DNA from: DASUPK01 sp963747425
Lineage (GTDB): Bacteria; Actinomycetota; Thermoleophilia; Solirubrobacterales; 70-9
NCBI GenBank assembly: GCA_963747425.1
Contig: CAVVFJ010000015.1
Span: forward strand, 1-64,000
Direction: 5' to 3'
DNA: 64,000 nt
How positions within the stretch are numbered: position 1 is the stretch's first letter; each line of letters begins with the position of its first letter. The translations under genes were made by a program, and so were the position numbers. Below the pieces are notes generated by a model, which was given only the letters and a program-made list of their open reading frames with translations, was not told the DNA's origin and did not search any database. This document shows, piece after piece, positions 16,482-27,940 of the stretch.

Positions 16482-17746
16482 GTGAACCTGGTCCTGGGCA
16501 CCGCTGGAGCTGACTACGATCGGCGGCGTCGGCACCTACCTGGTGACGGTCGCGGAGCAGCTCGAGCGCATGGGCCATGGCGTCACCGTCCTGACGGAGG
16601 AGACCGGTGAAATGGCCGCCGTCGCGGAGGGCCGTGGCCTTCGGGTCGTCACCGAGCCCGGGGGGCTCCCGGACACCTGCGACGCGATCTATGCGCAGGA
16701 CGCTCCCAGCGCCTACACGCTTGCGAGCCGGTATCGGGGCGTCCCCCAGGTGTTCTGCCTGCATGCGATCGAGCACGATCGCTGGCTGGTTCCGCAGCTG
16801 CCGGGCGTGACCAGCGCGACGGTGACCCTGCATGACCGAGCGGCGCAACATGCCCAGGCGCTGGGGCACGTCCCCCAGGTGGTCCGGCTCCAGCAGCCGG
16901 TCGACACCCGCCGCTTCTCGCCGCGTGGGCCCATCGGCGAGGAGCCAAGGCGGGCTCTGGTGCTGGGCAACTACGTGTCCGGCAACCGCTTCGAGCTGAT
17001 CAGCCGAGCCTGCTCGGAAGCGGGCATCGAGGTCGCCCGGCGCGGGCTCCAGGGCGGCGGCTTCTCGGTCGCACCGAGGCGGAGATGAACGACAGCGACA
17101 TCGTCATAGGCAAGTCACGGGTGATCGTCGAGGCGATGTCATGCGGCCGGGCGGCGTACGTCTACGACCACCACGGGGGGGACGGCTGGGTAACCCCGTC
17201 CAGCTACACGGCGCTCGAGGCGGTCAACTTCGACGGGCAGGTCGACACGCCGTCCCGCGACACCGTCTCCCTGCGTGAGGACCTGCGCGCCTACCGGGCG
17301 GACATGGGCGCCGCCAACCGCGACCTCGCCGTCATCCGCCACAGTGCCAGCTCGCACTGCCAGGCTCTCGTCGAGATGTTCGGCCAGATCGCGCCTCGCG
17401 GCGAGCCGGCGGCGGCGCCCCTCGACGAGCTCGGCAGGCTGACCCGGGTGCAGTGGCAGGCCGACGCACGCGCGCTCGGCTTCGAGCACGAGGCCAAGCT
17501 CCTGCGCGGTGAGCTGGAGCGTCGCAACAGCGAGGGATCCGAGCTGCAGGGAGGAAACGGCGCAAGCCCGCAGATCGCCGCCCACGCCGAACAGCGAGCG
17601 GCCGCGGCGGAGCGCGAGGCGGAGGCGGCCACGGAGACGGTCGCCCGGCTGGAGACGGAAACGGCCGCTCCCGCGTCACGCCGCTCCCGACAGCGATCAC
17701 CTGGCCGCTCAGCGGCCTCCGTCGCTCGAGGCGGGCAAACCGATGA
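16482..17746 (+). pseudogene. Family 4-like glycosyltransferase followed by coiled coil (frameshifted)
   Basis: N-terminal Rossmann half reads TTIGGVGTYLVTVAEQLERM, then HAIEHDRWLVPQL and LVLGNYVSGNRFELI; after a frame change near 17070 the donor-binding half follows with KSRVIVEAMSCGRAAYVYDH, which carries the E-x7-E-like element of GT-B enzymes. A charged coiled-coil-like tail covers about 17500-17690. The start is uncertain: GTG 16482 needs another frame change near 16510. The end is taken at a TGA overlapping the next ATG. It probably transfers a sugar to the growing surface glycan. Confidence 0.6.
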
Positions 17747-19189
17747 GCTCGCCCGGAACTCGCCGTCGTCATCCCCCTCGAGGACCCGCGGGGGGACGTC
17801 GTCGAGCACCTCCGCACCTGGACCCGGAGCAGACCCTGCCGCGCGATCGCTTCCAGGTCGTGCTGGGGCCGACGGGCGGCATCCGGACTTCGAGCGCCAG
17901 CGTGGCGGCCGAGCTCGCTCCGCAGGACGAGATCGTCTCGGCGCCCGGCGCCCCCTGATGGGCCTCTACGACGCGGGCGCACGGCCGTCGCGGGCCCGGG
18001 TGCTGCTCTTCACCGAAGCCCACGTCCGTGCGGACCCCGAGTGCCTGGCCGCGGTGGCCAGGCGTTCGCCGTCCGACTCGGTCTCGATGCCGCCACCCTG
18101 AGGCACATCCAGAGCCCACCACGGCATCAGCCCGTTGAGCGAGCGATGGTTCGCGCGGTCGTTCGACGAATGGGACCGGGCCGGCTGGATCAGGCTCAAC
18201 ACGACGGCGGTGGCGATCCCGGGCGAGGCCTACGAGCGCGCCGGGGGACTCGACGAGCGCCTCGGGCTCTATGCCCCCTCGCTGCTCTCCGCCCATCTCG
18301 CCCATCAGGGCGCCAGGATCAAGCACCTCGAGGATGCGGTGATCACCCATGAGCTCGAAATCGAGATGGCCTACGCCCTGGAGCTCGGTGCCGACTTCGC
18401 GCGGGGCGAATGCATCGTCAGGAACGGGAGCAAAATCCAGAGTTCTGCGAACGTTACTTCGGCCCGCCCGGTCTCTGGGAGCGACGCCACGCCTACAGCG
18501 GCGAGGCGCTCGGCCGATGGTCGATGCCCTCCGCTCGGCGATCCGCAGCAACCCGCGCGACCGCAGCTGGCTGAGCCGGGAGCTTGTCGCTCGTATGCCC
18601 GCTCGGCTCGCCGGTCCGCGCCCGCGGCTCGGCTGGGAGCGAACGACGGCCCGGCTCCACCGGACCATGGCGGCGGCCGGGATGCTTCCGGCGGAGACCC
18701 GCTGGCGCAGTTACGTCGCCGCCCAGCACGGCACCGTCCGCGCCACCCAGCTCGAGGAGCTCGCTGGGGAACGGGATGCCGCCGGCCGACAGCGGCGGCG
18801 GGCCGATCGGGGCGCCGACCTCGACGGTGTGCTGGTCGGCGGGCATGGAGTCGAGCAAGCCGGTTGGCCGCAGCTTTCGCTGGAGCGAGCCGGTCGCCCT
18901 GCTGCGCCTGGGCGCGCCGGCCGGCGGGGCGGTGGTGCGAATCGCGACGGCCGGGCTGCGCGGAGCACCGCTCGACTACCTGCACGGGGTCTACGCGGGC
19001 CGTGCGCTGCCGCCGGAGCTGATCGAAGGGCGACGGCGCTGAGATCCGGCTGTCCGGCGAGCTGGCGAGGGCCGCCTCGGACGCCGGACTGGTGCTCCTC
19101 TGCCGCCCACTGGTCCCCTCGCGCAACGGATCGAGCGACCGGCGGCGGCTCGGCATGCCCGTCTCGGAGCTCGAGCTGTGCCCGCCTAG
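17743..19189 (+). pseudogene. Family 2-like glycosyltransferase with C-terminal module (multiple frameshifts)
   Basis: Reconstructed across at least four frame changes: ELAVVIPLEDPRGDVVEHLR at the start, ARVLLFTEAHVRADPECLAA (as in the 14966-16393 protein, which has FVFVTEAHCVPERDCLG), then RLNTTAVAIPGEAYERAGGL and VITHELEIEMAYALELGADF, a GT2-like acceptor half. The C-terminal 110 residues are the shared module (FRWSEPVALLRLGAPAGGAV ... SSDRRRLGMPVSELEL). Start ATG 17743 overlaps the previous gene's end. Converges on the methyltransferase gene, sharing the TAG region at 19186-19189. Confidence 0.55.
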
Positions 19190-20024
19190 ACGCTCCGGCA
19201 GATCGCCAGCTCGGTGGACGGGGCGGACTGGACGGTGGCGAGGCAGGCGAGCTCGACCGGGTAGAGCGCCGGCCCGAGGATCGCGCCCGCCCTCGGACGG
19301 GTGGTCAGGAGCCGGTGCGCGCGCTGCCACCAGGCGTGGAGCAGGCGGCCGCCGCCGCAAGCGGGGGCGTTCATCAGCACGAACATCGGGTGCCGCTCCA
19401 TGACCTCGAAGCCGGCCTCCCTCAGTGCGTCGAGGATCTCCTCCTCCCCGCGGTTGACCTGCACCGAGGCGAAGCGGCGGGGCCCTCGGCGCCGGAAGTT
19501 CTCGCTGATCACCAGCGGGCCGCCCGGCAGCACCAGGTGGGCGAGGTTCCCGAGCGCGCGGCGGTACGCGTCGTCGTCGATCAGGTGGAAGAGCAGGTCG
19601 AAGGCCGAGACGATCTGGAACTGGCCCGGCGTCAACTCCAGGGGTTGCCGGAGATGTCGAAGCGATCGATGCGCGTGGCGGGAAAGCGCCGCCGGAACCG
19701 CTGCACCGCCGTCTCGGAGACGTCGGACCCGACGACGCGTCGCGCGCCCGCCTCCTCCAGAGCTCGAGGTAGAAGCCGGTGCCCGAGGCGACATCGAGGA
19801 CCTCGCTCTCGGGCCGGACCAGCGGTGCAAGGTATCTCCAAAAGAGGTGGCGGCGCACGCGATAGAGCCAGGCGTTGTACGCCTCGCCCGCTCCCGCGTA
19901 GCCGACCGCCTCGAAGCCGCGACGATCGCGGTGTCGCTCCTCCCACCACTCGAGGGCCTCCGGCCTGGCCGACCGACTCCCACTCGGGCGGGACCGGGTG
20001 CTGGTCCGGATCCGGGTCCGTCAC
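19186..20024 (-). pseudogene. SAM-dependent methyltransferase (frameshifted)
   Basis: Starts GTG 20024 (MTDPDPDQHPVPPEWESVG). Pieces in three frames join into a class I methyltransferase: SEVLDVASGTGFYLELW (motif I), ARRVVGSDVSETAVQRFRRR (motif II), FQIVSAFDLLFHLIDDDAYR and LAHLVLPGGPLVISENFRRR (motif IV/VI region). Frame changes are near 19970, 19757 and 19640. The C-terminal 100 residues (AGFEVMERHPMFVLMN) are intact. Likely target is a sugar or lipid carrier of the polysaccharide, inferred from position only. Confidence 0.6.
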
Positions 20025-20035
20025 GCTCCAAGCCT

Positions 20036-21245
20036 ATGAAGAGGAGTCTGGTCTTCCTGCATGTGGGCAAGACCGCCGGCTCGGCGTTCACCGGCGCGCT
20101 CTCGAACCGCTTCGGCCGAGCGAGTGCCTGGCGCTCTACTTCGGTCCCGAGCCGGACCTCGAGGACGTGGATCGCTACCGCTACGTCTCGGGTCACCTCG
20201 GCGTCTCCTTCCTGAGCCGATTTCGCCATCCGCCCTTCGCACTTCACCATCCTCCGCGACCCGATCGATCGAGCACTCTCCTCCTATTCGTTCACCCGCT
20301 CGTTTCCCCGGACTACGAGCCGGAGGTCCTCCTCCCGGGGAAGCCGCGCGAGGCCTACGAGCGGACGACGGGGCTACAGGGAGCTGGCGCGCGCGTGCTC
20401 GATCGACGAGCTTATCCGCGACGCGCCCGAGATCGCCCGCGAGGCCCTCGGCAACAGGCAGGCCAGGATGCTCAGCGCCAACGAGCCCGAGATCGGCGAG
20501 GAGCGTCTCGACGAGGCCCTCGCCGGCCTCGACCGCTGCGACTTCGTCGGCCTCAGCGACCGCCTCGACGAGTCGGCCGACCGGCTCGCCCGCCGCCTCG
20601 GCTGGAGCGAGCTGGGGCCGATCCCGCGAACCAACGTGTCCGCCGACCGCATCCCTCGCCGGGAAGTCTCTCCGGCCGGCCTCTGACTCGCTGATGGAGC
20701 TGACCGCGGTCGACCGGGAGCTCTACCGGCACGCCCGGGCTCGCTACGAGCGCCAGGTCGGACAGTGGAGCGTGCTGGACCCCCCGCGAACCTTCGGCGC
20801 TGATCCCGGACGCCGCCCTGGTCTCGGATCTCAGCTTCGAGGGCCCGATCCGGGGCGGAGGCTGGCTGGCGCGCGAGCGGCTCGCCGATCGCCCCGCCTT
20901 CTGCTGGATCGGCAGCGCGAATCGCGCCTGGGTGGAGCTGGCGGCCGATTCGCGCCGCGGAGCATCTGACCGTCGAGATCCCGCACGTGATCGACCCCGC
21001 GGTGCTCGACGGCCTCCGCATCTCCGTGGACCGTGCCCCGGTCGGTCACCGCCGGCTGGTCGAGGCGGACGGCACGCTCGCAGCCCTGGTGCGGCTCTCG
21101 GGTGCGCGATTCCGTGCCGGGAATGCCACCGCCGTGGGAGTTCGAGGTCGAACGCTCGCTGCGACCGTGCGACATCGATGCCGCCAGCCGGGACGATCGG
21201 CCGCTCTCGATCGCGGTCCGGCGCGTCACGCTCGGCGGTCATTGA
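20036..21245 (+). pseudogene. Sulfotransferase-like protein with C-terminal module (frameshifted)
   Basis: ATG 20036 gives MKRSLVFLHVGKTAGSAFTG, the 5'-phosphosulfate-binding loop (KTAGSAF) of PAPS-dependent carbohydrate sulfotransferases. A second frame supplies FALTILRDPIDRALSSY (3'-phosphate-binding motif, near 20240-20290), and LSANEPEIGEERLDEALAGL continues the fold. The last 180 residues, again frame-broken, form the beta-rich module (VDIDAASRDDRPLSIAVRRV before the stop). At least four frame changes. Its job would be sulfation of a glycan; starts 11 bases from the divergent methyltransferase start. Confidence 0.55.
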
Positions 21246-21284
21246 CGCGCCTCGGACCCCATAAAGCCATCCCCAGACCCGACC

Positions 21285-21290
21285 TATACT
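21285..21290 (+). promoter_or_regulatory. Candidate -10 (TATACT) of the 21301 glycosyltransferase
   Basis: A consensus-like TATACT ends 10 bases before the GTG start, in the 55-base gap after the sulfotransferase gene. No clear -35. Predicts a very short leader. Confidence 0.55.
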
Positions 21291-21300
21291 CGCCGCGCGC

Positions 21301-22402
21301 GTGAGACCCAAGCTGACGGTCATCACGCCGTCGTTCAACCAGGGCAGATTCATCGAGCGGACGATCCGATCCGTTCTCGATCAGGGATATCCCAACCTGG
21401 AGTACGTGATCGTCGACGCCGGCTCCACCGACGAAACGGTCGAGATCATCCGGCGCTACGAGGACCGCCTGGCCTGGTGGGTCTCGGAGCCGGACGACGG
21501 GCAGTCCGCACGCGATCAACAAGGGACTCGAGCGCACCTCCGGCGAGATCGTCGCCTACCTGAACAGCGACGACTACTTCCTGCCCGGCGCATTCGAGAC
21601 CGCGGTCGCCGCCCTCGAGCGAAGCGGCGCAGCTGGGTCGCGGGGGGAGCCCTCGACGTCGAGGAGGGGGACCCGCCGAAGCGGCTGCGCGTCTGGCGCC
21701 CCAAGCCGCCCTCCTACTGCGAGGGCCGGGTCAGGGGGCGCCACTGGTGGATGCTCGTGCCCTGGCACGTTCCCCAACCCTCGAGCTTCTGGCGGCGGGA
21801 CCTCTTCGAGCGCTTCGGCGGATTCCGGCAGGACATGCACTACGCCTTCGACGCGGAGTTCATGCTGCGGCTCGCCTTCGGGGGCGAGCTGCCCGAGCTG
21901 CTCCCCGACGACTTCCTCGCGGTCCGCTCCGTCCACCCCGAGCAGAAGACCTATGAGATGTCGAACTCCTGGCCGGAGATCCATCGGTTCGTCGAGCATC
22001 TACTCCCCCCGGCTCAGCCCGCGGGAGAGGTTCAGGATGCGGCTCTCCCGGCTGTTCCGTGCGGCGACCCCGGTGGCGTGGGTGCGCTGGCGTGTCATGC
22101 AGCCCCTGATCCACTACGTGCTCGGGCCGTTCAAGAGAGGGCGTGATCACCCCACCCTGACCTGGGGCGGCGACCTCCTCGAGCACGTGCCCGAGCGCTG
22201 GCGACCGCCGATCCGCACCCGGGACCGGGTGGCGAAGCGGCGGCCGATGGAGGTGACCCGAGACGCCCGCCGCAGCCCCTCCTCTCCCCGATCGGCCTCG
22301 AGCCGGTCATCGAACGACCCGGGGCCGACCCACGCTCCGCAGTGGCCCGACTTCGAGGCCGGCAGTGCCGTCCGGTCAAGCTGGAAGGCCGAGATGGGCT
22401 AG
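21301..22402 (+). pseudogene. Family 2 glycosyltransferase (frameshifted)
   Basis: GTG start, RPKLTVITPSFNQGRFIERT then YVIVDAGSTDETVEIIRRYE, the classic GT-A N-terminus. A second frame carries AINKGLERTSGEIVAYLNSD (DxD-type region) at about 21508-21640, then the first frame returns with PWHVPQPSSFWRRDLFERFG and DAEFMLRLAFGGELPEL. A third change near 22005 leads into a basic tail (ERFRMRLSRLFRAATPVAWV). The exact 3' end is uncertain because the frame stays open after the recognisable protein. Confidence 0.6.
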
Positions 22403-24123
22403 GGGCGAGAGCCGGGGCCGCCTCAGCAGCAACCAGGAGTCGCCCGCGGAGATCGGGCGCGCGGGTCCAGCCGGCCGCCTCAGCCTCGCGGGCCGCCTCG
22501 CGAAAGGCGGGATTCCCAAGCTCCACCTGATCGAGGTAGATGAAGTCGACCCCGCGCGTCGCCAGGGCCTCAGCGACCGAGCCACCCGTCGTACGCCGGC
22601 GAGGATCGGCTTCCAGAGGATGGGCTTGCAGGGGTCATCTCCGCCGAGGTAGGCGCAGCCCGGCCCCGGCGGAGGTGGCCAGGAACTTCACTTTCTCCCC
22701 CCGCAGCTCGGTTCGGATCGGATAGAGGCGATCGACCATGTCCTTCATGGGCCGGCCCGGTCGACCGACCTGTGGCGTCACGTAGCTCGAGGTGAAGCGC
22801 GGCTGGGAACGAAGACGACCAGCAACACGGCCGCGAGCGGGATCGCAGCGCCGGCACGCTTAAGCAGCGGCCATCTATCCGCATAGGCCATCGCGCAGAG
22901 CCCCGACCAGCGCAAGGATGCCGACGCTGAGCGCATAGAGATACTCGGGTCGCGGTCGTTGCCAGAGAGCCGCCAGGATCGCCGTAGCCGCCAGCGCCCC
23001 GAGCGCCAGCCAGCCCCAGGCGCGGGGAGCGAGCCAGGTCTCCCACCAGCGGCGGCGATCCCGCCAGAGCAGCACCAGTCCGCCGGCGACGAAGCCGATC
23101 AACAGGAGGGACGCGACGAAGGCCGCCGTTGACTCGGTCGTGACCGGCACGTAATCGGGATCGCGGTTCTGGCCCCCGGCCGAGATCCGGTCGAAGAGCA
23201 TGAGCTGGAGCCCGTACGGCAACAGCCGGGCGTTCCAGAGGTAGTGCGCTCCGATCGCGCCAGGGTTCGCATCGATCGCGTCGAGCATGGAGGGCATCGG
23301 CTTGCCGAAGTCCCTCTCCATCAGACCGGAGCAGCCGGTGAACGGGTTGCCCTTGAAGTCCTCGTGCCGCTGCTGATAGCCGACGGCGTACGCCTGGCAG
23401 ATGCTGAGCTCAGCATGCTCGTTGAACCGGTGAACGAAGTCCCCACGGAGTGAACTCGCGGCCACGCCGCCCATCACGCCCGCGATGACCAGCAGCGGGA
23501 TCCCGACCGCGCCAAGCAGCTTCCGGGGCACCGTCGGAGTGCCCTGCCGGCGCGCCTCGCGACCTCGTAGACGATCCAGGCGGCTGCCCAGACCACCAGG
23601 GCAATGACGACCTCGTTGCGCATCAGGAGCGTGGACGCGAGCAGCACCGCGAACACTCCGGCACGCATGCGGAGCCCGGTCCAGGCAAGTGCGATCAGGA
23701 CCGCCACCAGCTCCGGAAGCAGCGCGAAGAGGTGGACCTCGTAGAGGACGTCGTAGTTGATCGGCAGGACCGCCCACCAGACCGCCAGCGCCCAGGCGAT
23801 CCCCGGTGAGAGCAGGCGGCGCAGGACGGCGAGAACCAGGATGGTCGCCGCGAACGACGATCAGAACCCGGTGCAGGATCGTCGCCGCATACGGGTCGTC
23901 GACGAACCAGCGCAGTGAGCCCCAGAAGAAGTCGTAGAGAGGCGACCAGACCGGGTCCAGGTGGAACCCGTGGGTCCACCTGCTCGCCTGGATGAAGTAC
24001 TGGGTGGTATCCCCGCCGGTGAGGTCGCGGTGCTCCCAGATCCCCCAGAGGACCTTGGCCTGAATCAGAAGGATCGAGCCATAGGCGAACCATGCCGACC
24101 CCCCGATGCGCTTGAGCCGATCA
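22376..24123 (-). pseudogene. Polytopic membrane protein, possible GT-C-type glycosyltransferase (frameshifted)
   Basis: Pieces in three frames join into a roughly 580-residue membrane protein: FAYGSILLIQAKVLWGIWEH, DTTQYFIQASRWTHGFHLDP, then GVFAVLLASTLLMRNEVVIA, PLLVIAGVMGGVAASSLRGD, FVASLLLIGFVAGGLVLLW and LALGALAATAILAALW, with large soluble loops containing RFNEHAELSICQAYAVGYQQ. Acidic residues in the first loop and overall layout resemble GT-C mannosyl/arabinosyl-type transferases, but I cannot assign it firmly. ATG 24123 needs a frame change in a run of six G. The 3' end (below about 22870) is broken and only approximate. Confidence 0.45.
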
Positions 24124-24133
24124 TGGGGGGAGG

Positions 24134-25103
24134 CTAGGCGGAGGAGCCGGCGGTCGCCAGATCGGCGGCCCGGAACGACTCGATCGTCCGCCGGAGCCCC
24201 TCGTCCAGCGGCGTCTCGGCCTCGAAGCCGATCAGCTCCCGCGCCCTGCTGGTGTCGAGGTAGCGCTTCGGCTGCCCGTCGGGGCGTGAGTCGTCCCAGA
24301 CGGTCTTCCCCTCGAAGCCGGCGAGCTCGCGAGATCGTCCCCGCCAGCTCGCGGATGCTCGTCTCCTGGCCGGTGCCGATGTTGACCGGGTCGGAGACCT
24401 CGAGCCGCTCGGCGCAGAGGATCAGCGCCCGGGCGGCATCGTCCACGTAGAGGAACTCGCGAGTGGGCTTGCCGGTCCCCCAGAGGACGACCTCTGGATC
24501 CCCGCGCTCGGCGGCGACGACGTACTTGTGGATCATCGCCGCGATCACGTGCGAGTCCTCGAGGTCGAAGTTGTCGCCCGGGCCGTAGAGGTTGGCCATC
24601 ACCGGCGCGCACGAGTCGAGGCCGTACTGGCGGCGATACGAGTCGCTGAGGACGAGCAGCATCTTCTTCGCCAGCCCGTAGGGAGCGTTCGACTCCTCCG
24701 GGTAGCCGTCCCAGATGTTCTCCTCCTTGAACGGGACCGGGGTGAACTTCGGATAGGCGCAGACCGAGCAGGCGGCGACCAGCTTCTCGACGTCGAGCTC
24801 GCGGCAGGCCTCGAAGACGTTCAGGCCCATCGCGAGGTTGTCGTGCGCAAGCGGGCCCGGATTGCGGCGGTTGTAGCCGATCCCGCCCACGTTGGCGGCC
24901 AGGTGGATGACCACCTGGGCATCGCAGGGCGTCGAGGCAGGCGGCGGGATCACGAAGGTCGAAGTCGGCCGAGCGGATCGTCTTCACCTCGGCGCCGAGC
25001 TCCTCGAGCATCGCCACCGTCGGCCGCCCGAGGAACCCGCGCCGCCGGTGACGGTGACACGCTTTCCGCTCCAGAAGCCGGGGTCTGGGCTGACCTGCGC
25101 CAT
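24134..25103 (-). pseudogene. fcl: GDP-L-fucose synthase-like NAD-dependent epimerase (frameshifted)
   Basis: Extended SDR enzyme that would turn GDP-4-keto-6-deoxymannose into GDP-L-fucose. Repaired order: SGKRVTVTGGAG at the NADP site, VVIHLAANVGGIGYNRRNPG, SVCAYPKFTPVPFKEENIWD, the YxxxK as NAPYGLAKKML, NLYGPGDNFDLEDSHVIAAM, TGKPTREFLYVDDAARALIL and VNIGTGQETSIRELAG. Frame changes are near 25040, 24935 and 24335. ATG 25103; stop 24134. Works naturally with the GDP-mannose 4,6-dehydratases nearby. Confidence 0.75.
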
Positions 25104-25180
25104 CGGTGGATGAGAGTCACCCTTCTGGATACCCGCGCCGATCGTTCCCGCTGGATCCCGCGTCTGGGGGTGGCGAGCAA

Positions 25181-26429
25181 GTGCGCGTCTGCGTAGACGC
25201 CCGTCTCGGAGGGGGCCGCTTCGGCGGTGTCGAGCAGGTGCTGATCGGGATCGCGGCCGGTCTCTCGAAGCTCGACGACGGCGACGAGCGAGTACCTGTT
25301 CCTCGCCAACCCCGAGCAGGACGACTGGATCCGCCCACACCTCGGCGGTCCCTGCGAGCTGCTGCATCCCGCGCCGCTCGCGTCTGACGCGGAGGGCGCG
25401 CGCCGCCGGCCGCGCGGCCTGCTCGAGAGGCTCCCGGTGATCGGCCCGCGCTATGCCGTCCGCCCCTCCGACGGCACGGTCGAGCGGGCCGGGGTCGACG
25501 TGGTCCACCTGCCGATCCAGGACGCATTCACGACCGACGTCCCGAGCATCTACCAGCCCCACGACCTTCTGCACCTTCACCTCCCCGAGCTCTTCAGCCG
25601 CTGGGAGGCGAGGCGCCGGGAGGTCATCTACCGGACCCACTGCGCGCGAGCGGAGACGGTGGTCGCGATGACCTCCTGGGGCAAGCGCGACCTCGTCGAG
25701 CGCTACGAGCTCCCGCCGAGAAGGTCTCGGTGGTCCCCTGGGGCTCCGTGCTCTGGGAGTACCCGACCCCCACCGAGCGCGACCTCAAGCGAGATCCGCG
25801 CGCGGCTCTCGCTGCCCGGCGTCTTCCTGCTCTACCCGGCGCAGACCTGGCCCCACAAGAACCATGAGCGGCTGCTCGAGGCGCTGGCCCTGATCAGGGA
25901 GCGAGACGGGCGTCGCGATCCCGTTGGTCTGCCCGGCAGGCAGAACGGCCACTACCGCCAGATCCGAGGACGGTCGCCGAGCTCGGGCTCGAGGGCGCAG
26001 GCGCGCTTCCCGGGCTTCGTCAGCCCGCTCGAGCTGCGCGGCCTCTACGAGCTGGCGCCGGGCTGGTCTTCCCGAGCCGGTTCGAGGGCTGGGGGCTGCC
26101 CGTCTGCGAGGCCTTCCCGCCGGGCTCCCGGTCGCCTCCTCGTCGGCGACCAGCCTTCCCGACCTCGTCGGCGACGCCGGCCTGCTGTTCGACCCGGACG
26201 ACACCGAGCAGATCGCCGACGCGCGTGCTCCGCCTCTGGACCGACGCGGAGCTGCGGCGCGGCCTCGCCGAGCGCGGCCGCGAGCGCGGCGAGCACTTCA
26301 ACTTCGACCGGACCGCGAGGCTGTTTCGCGCCCACTACCGGCGGGTCGGCGGGCGGACCGCTGTCGGAGGAAGACCGTATCCTTCTGGCGGCCCGCCTCT
26401 CGCCTGAGGCGCAGGCCTTCTCTCGCTGA
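25181..26429 (+). pseudogene. Family 4 glycosyltransferase (frameshifted)
   Basis: GTG start (MRVCVDARLGGGRFGGVEQV). Reconstructed: VDVVHLPIQDAFTTDVPSIY, PHDLLHLHLPELFSRWEARR, ARAETVVAMTSWGKRDLVER, YPAQTWPHKNHERLLEALAL, ARFPGFVSPLELRGLYELA, and the donor-site FPSRFEGWGLPVCEAF then SLPDLVGDAGLLFDPDD. This is the GT-B fold of mannosyl-type transferases. Frame changes occur near 25285, 25725, 25785, 25915 and after; several sit where a C seems missing from a CCC run. The ending RLSPEAQAFSR* is plausible. Confidence 0.65.
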
Positions 26430-26430
26430 C

Positions 26431-27940
26431 GTGGACACCAGACCCCCGGAAAGCGCGCCAGCCTCCGTGCTCAAGCGCGCGCTCGCGAGCTCCTCTCGCG
26501 CGATGCGGAGGATGCTCGGCAGCGTCTCCCAGCTCGCTTCCGCGACCAGCTCGGCGACATCGACCGGAAGACCGAGCGCCTCGGCTCGGCCTCGGTCGAG
26601 TCGGTCACCTATCTCGGCAGCGAGCTGCGCGCGCTGGACGAGCGGCTGCCGGGATCGAGAGGGAGCTCGCCGCGCTGCGGGAGCTGCTCGAGCGCCGGAG
26701 CGCTCCTCCGCCGAGGACGACGAGCGCCTCGGGCCCGCCCGCCGCCGGCTGAGATGGGCGTCGTCGCCAGGCTCCGTCTGGCTCGATGCTCGTGGCACCC
26801 AGAGCGTAGGCCACGCCGAGCGCGGGATCGCCCGCTACGTCGCCGAGCATGCCCGAGCGCTCGTGGAGCTCGCCCCCGAGGCGATCGGCTCGATCGGGCT
26901 CGAGCCCGGACTTCCGGTCCCGCCCTCGCCGAGCCGCTGCGCGGCTCGGGGAAGTTCGCCTGGCAACCCGCGGACCGAGGGCCCGACCGGCGGTCCCCGC
27001 GATCTACCACGTGATGTCGCCCTTCGAGGCGGACCTGGAGCTCGACGAGATCTGGCCGCCGTGGAGCCGGGCGGCTCCCGCCTGGTCGTCACCCTCTACG
27101 ACCTGATCCCGCTGATCATGCGCGAGCACTACATCGCCGAGTGGGGCACATGGCGACGGCCTGGATGGCGCGCCTCGGGCTGATCCGGTCCGCCCAGCAG
27201 ATCCTGACGATCTCCCAGCAGACCGCCGACGACGCGATGGAGCACCTCGGCATCCCCGAGGAGCGGATCACGGTGATCGACTCCGGCGTCTCCGACCGCT
27301 TCTCCTCGCTGGTGGGCCGCGAGAGGAGGCGGACCGATCATGCGCTCGACGCTGCCGAAGGTCCGGCCCGGCTTCCTGCTCTACGTCGGGGGCGACGACC
27401 ACCGCAAGAACCTCGAGGGCGCCATGCGGGCCTACGCGCAGCTGCCGGAATCGATGCGCGACGCGCACCAGCTCGTGATCGCGTTCAGGGTCGGCATCCA
27501 GCGGCGCTTCAGCCTGCGACTTCGCCCGCCGCTCGGCATCAGCCCCGGGACCTCGTCCTGACCGGGTTCGTCACCGACCAGCAGCTGGCCGCGCTCTACC
27601 GGAGCTGCGGGCTCTTCGTCTTCCCCTCCCTCTACGAGGGCGCCGGCCTGCCCATCCTGGAGGCGATGTCCTGCGGCGCGCCGGTCGCCGCCAGCGGCAC
27701 GTCCTCGATCCCGGAGCTGCTCGGCGACCTCGAGGCGACCTTCGACCCCGCCGATCCGGCGGACATCGCGCGCTGCATCCGCGAGGTCCTGGAGACGCCG
27801 GGCAGCTGGACGGGCTCCGCGAGCGCTCCCGGCGGCGGGTGCAGATCTACACCTGGGAGCGGGTGGCGAGAGCGGACGCTGGAGGGATACGAGCGCGCGC
27901 TCGAGATGCCCTCGACCGGGTGGAGGTGGCCCGCTATGAA
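26431..27940 (+). pseudogene. Family 4 glycosyltransferase with N-terminal coiled-coil (frameshifted)
   Basis: GTG 26431. The first 100 codons read as a helical region (SVESVTYLGSELRALDERLP). The GT-B body follows: WLDARGTQSVGHAERGIARY, AIYHVMSPFEADLELDEIWP, RLVVTLYDLIPLIMREHYIA, QQILTISQQTADDAMEHLGI, FLLYVGGDDHRKNLEGAMRA, LVLTGFVTDQQLAALYRSCG, FPSLYEGAGLPILEAMSCGA and TSSIPELLGDLEATFDPAD. At least five frame changes. It should end in the TGA that overlaps the next gene's ATG (CTATGA at 27936-27940). Confidence 0.65.

Noticed and set aside
22875..24953. One 692-residue protein with an epimerase and a membrane part
   Set aside because: Artificial join: the fucose-synthase-like gene stops at 24134 when repaired, and the membrane protein starts at 24123. 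A frame change removed the stop between them.
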